A DNA stretch of 39,649 nucleotides from contig BRYA01000576.1 of NCBI GenBank assembly GCA_030267965.1, positions 1 through 39,649 on the forward strand. The letters are read 5' to 3'. The position numbers and the translations under genes were made by a program. Source of the DNA: Triparma columacea. Lineage: Eukaryota; Sar; Bolidophyceae; Parmales; Triparmaceae. Positions 38,816 through 39,649 of the stretch are shown here, piece by piece. Position 1 is the stretch's first letter, and the number at the start of each line of letters is the position of its first letter. The notes beneath the pieces are model-generated. The model was not told the origin of the DNA. It saw only the letters and a program-made list of their open reading frames with translations, and searched no databases.

Positions 38816-39649
38816 TTACCTTCTCCCCCCGCTCCTCGCCCTAGCCCTCCCGCCGAACACACTTTTACTCCCAGCCCTCCCTCTCCCTCCCTGCATGCCA
38901 ACGACAAGATCTTTCCCCCTCCTCACCCACTCGTCCATGCACTCCCTCACGTACGTCGCCGTGTCCCTCCCCAGCAGTCTGTCCACCCGCCCCTCGTGGA
39001 AGACGTCGTAGGCCATGAGGGCGATGCTGTCCCTGGCGTCGCTCCCGAGCGAAACGCCCTTCTCCCGACCGAGCTCCAGCTCGCACACCATCATTACAGC
39101 CATCTTTTCCGCGACCATGCGGAGCTCTTCCATGCTTCCCTTCCACGATCCGACGACGTCAGCCGCCCATTTCAGCCCCAATCCGAGGTGGCCCACACAC
39201 TGGGAGGGAGCGAAATTGCGAAAAGTTTTGCGTTAGCGGTGTGTGCCTCGCCTTCTACTTGCTCTTATCCATAACTTACCAGCGCCACCTCGGCCATCTC
39301 CTTAGCTCCTCCCTCCCCGGCCTTGAGTAGGAGCATGGGCTGCCTCTGGCTCTCGTCCTGTATGCCCGCGATCCTCCCCGGTCCTATGTTCCTCTCGACC
39401 TCCCCGTCGTCGAAGTACCTCACGTTCACCCTCTCCCCCCCCCCCACGACCTCGCCGAACCTCTCCCCCCCCATGGCCCTAACCCCCACCACGCTCCCGG
39501 CCTTCGCCACGGCCCTGAGGTTGAGCGCCCTGCTCTCGTTCGCCTCGAATCTGACGAAGGCCTTCCCCGCCTTGTGCCCCCGGCCGATAACCTCCAGCAC
39601 CCCCATGACGACCCGTCCGGCCATCTCCTCTACGCTCCTCCAGAACTCG
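38816..39649 (-). CDS. Hypothetical protein with Tudor-like segment, 5' end off the window
   Basis: Exons 39280-39649 (incomplete at its 5' end) and 38816-39199, joined in phase 0 across intron 39200-39279. The frame is open to the window edge, so the N-terminus is missing. It includes VVGVRAMGGERFGEVVGGGE then VNVRYFDDGEVERNIGPGRI, which has the shape of a Tudor-like module (a R-Y-x-D-G-x-x-E core). The rest is helical (EMAEVALCVGHLGLGLKWAA, ELRMVAEKMAVMMVCELELG). The C-terminus is a short Gly/Arg-rich tail. The codons are strongly GC-rich. The function is not recognised. Confidence 0.65.

Overview
The window is gene-dense nuclear DNA from a eukaryote, most likely a photosynthetic stramenopile (ochrophyte, such as a parmalean/bolidophyte or diatom relative). 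The genes have short GT-AG introns (about 60-260 nt, donors mostly GTGAG or GTAAG) and little intergenic space. Several predicted proteins start with a signal peptide followed by an A-x-A-F-like cleavage site, the bipartite plastid presequence typical of secondary red plastids: the beta-carbonic anhydrase, an SAM methyltransferase, a SnoaL/NTF2-like protein and an alpha/beta hydrolase. No rRNA, tRNA, CRISPR array or transposase was found. The exon models below were made by eye; most close in frame across all junctions.

Layout. 1-1779 (-): 3'-incomplete protein with EF-hand-like segments. 2116-3137 (+): selenoprotein P-like membrane protein whose frame runs through one TGA in a U-x-x-C context. 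3512-5032 (-): His/Asp-rich single-pass membrane protein. 5470-6470 (-): decayed CDP-alcohol phosphotransferase/cytidylyltransferase fusion, with a 95-bp tandem duplication at its 5' edge. 6614-7704: nothing recognised. 7705-10834 (+): coiled-coil and C2H2 zinc-finger protein followed by a broken fourth finger. 11026-12041 (-): two small proteins. 12158-13439 (+): Pdx2 glutaminase. 13629-16015 (-): TruD/Pus7 pseudouridine synthase. 16100-17335 (+): beta-carbonic anhydrase. 17540-18532 (-): Bmt2-type methyltransferase. 18613-20813 (+): 5'-3' exonuclease with a Pol A fragment in front. 20869-21844 (-): SnoaL-like protein. 21896-23905 (+): RAP-domain protein. 23977-24633 (-): Mpv17/PMP22. 24852-26286 (+): methyltransferase.

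26603-33350 is a chromatin-type cluster: a Tudor-PHD-SET protein, a SETD6/Rubisco-LSMT-like SET protein, and a Tudor/GATA-finger protein. The first and third share a Tudor-like module. The rest holds a pheophytinase-like hydrolase (33503-34887, -), a coiled-coil protein (35013-35837, +), CHMP2/Vps2 (35872-36534, -), a five-TM tweety/prominin-like protein (37032-38737, +) and a 5'-incomplete Tudor-like protein (38816-39649, -).

The genes do not form one pathway. Themes are plastid housekeeping, RNA modification (Pus7, Bmt2, RAP), chromatin marking and membrane biology. The strongest novelty candidates are the selenoprotein P-like gene, the broken phosphotransferase/cytidylyltransferase fusion, the zinc-finger array cut by a one-base insertion, and the exonuclease with a permuted Pol A fragment.
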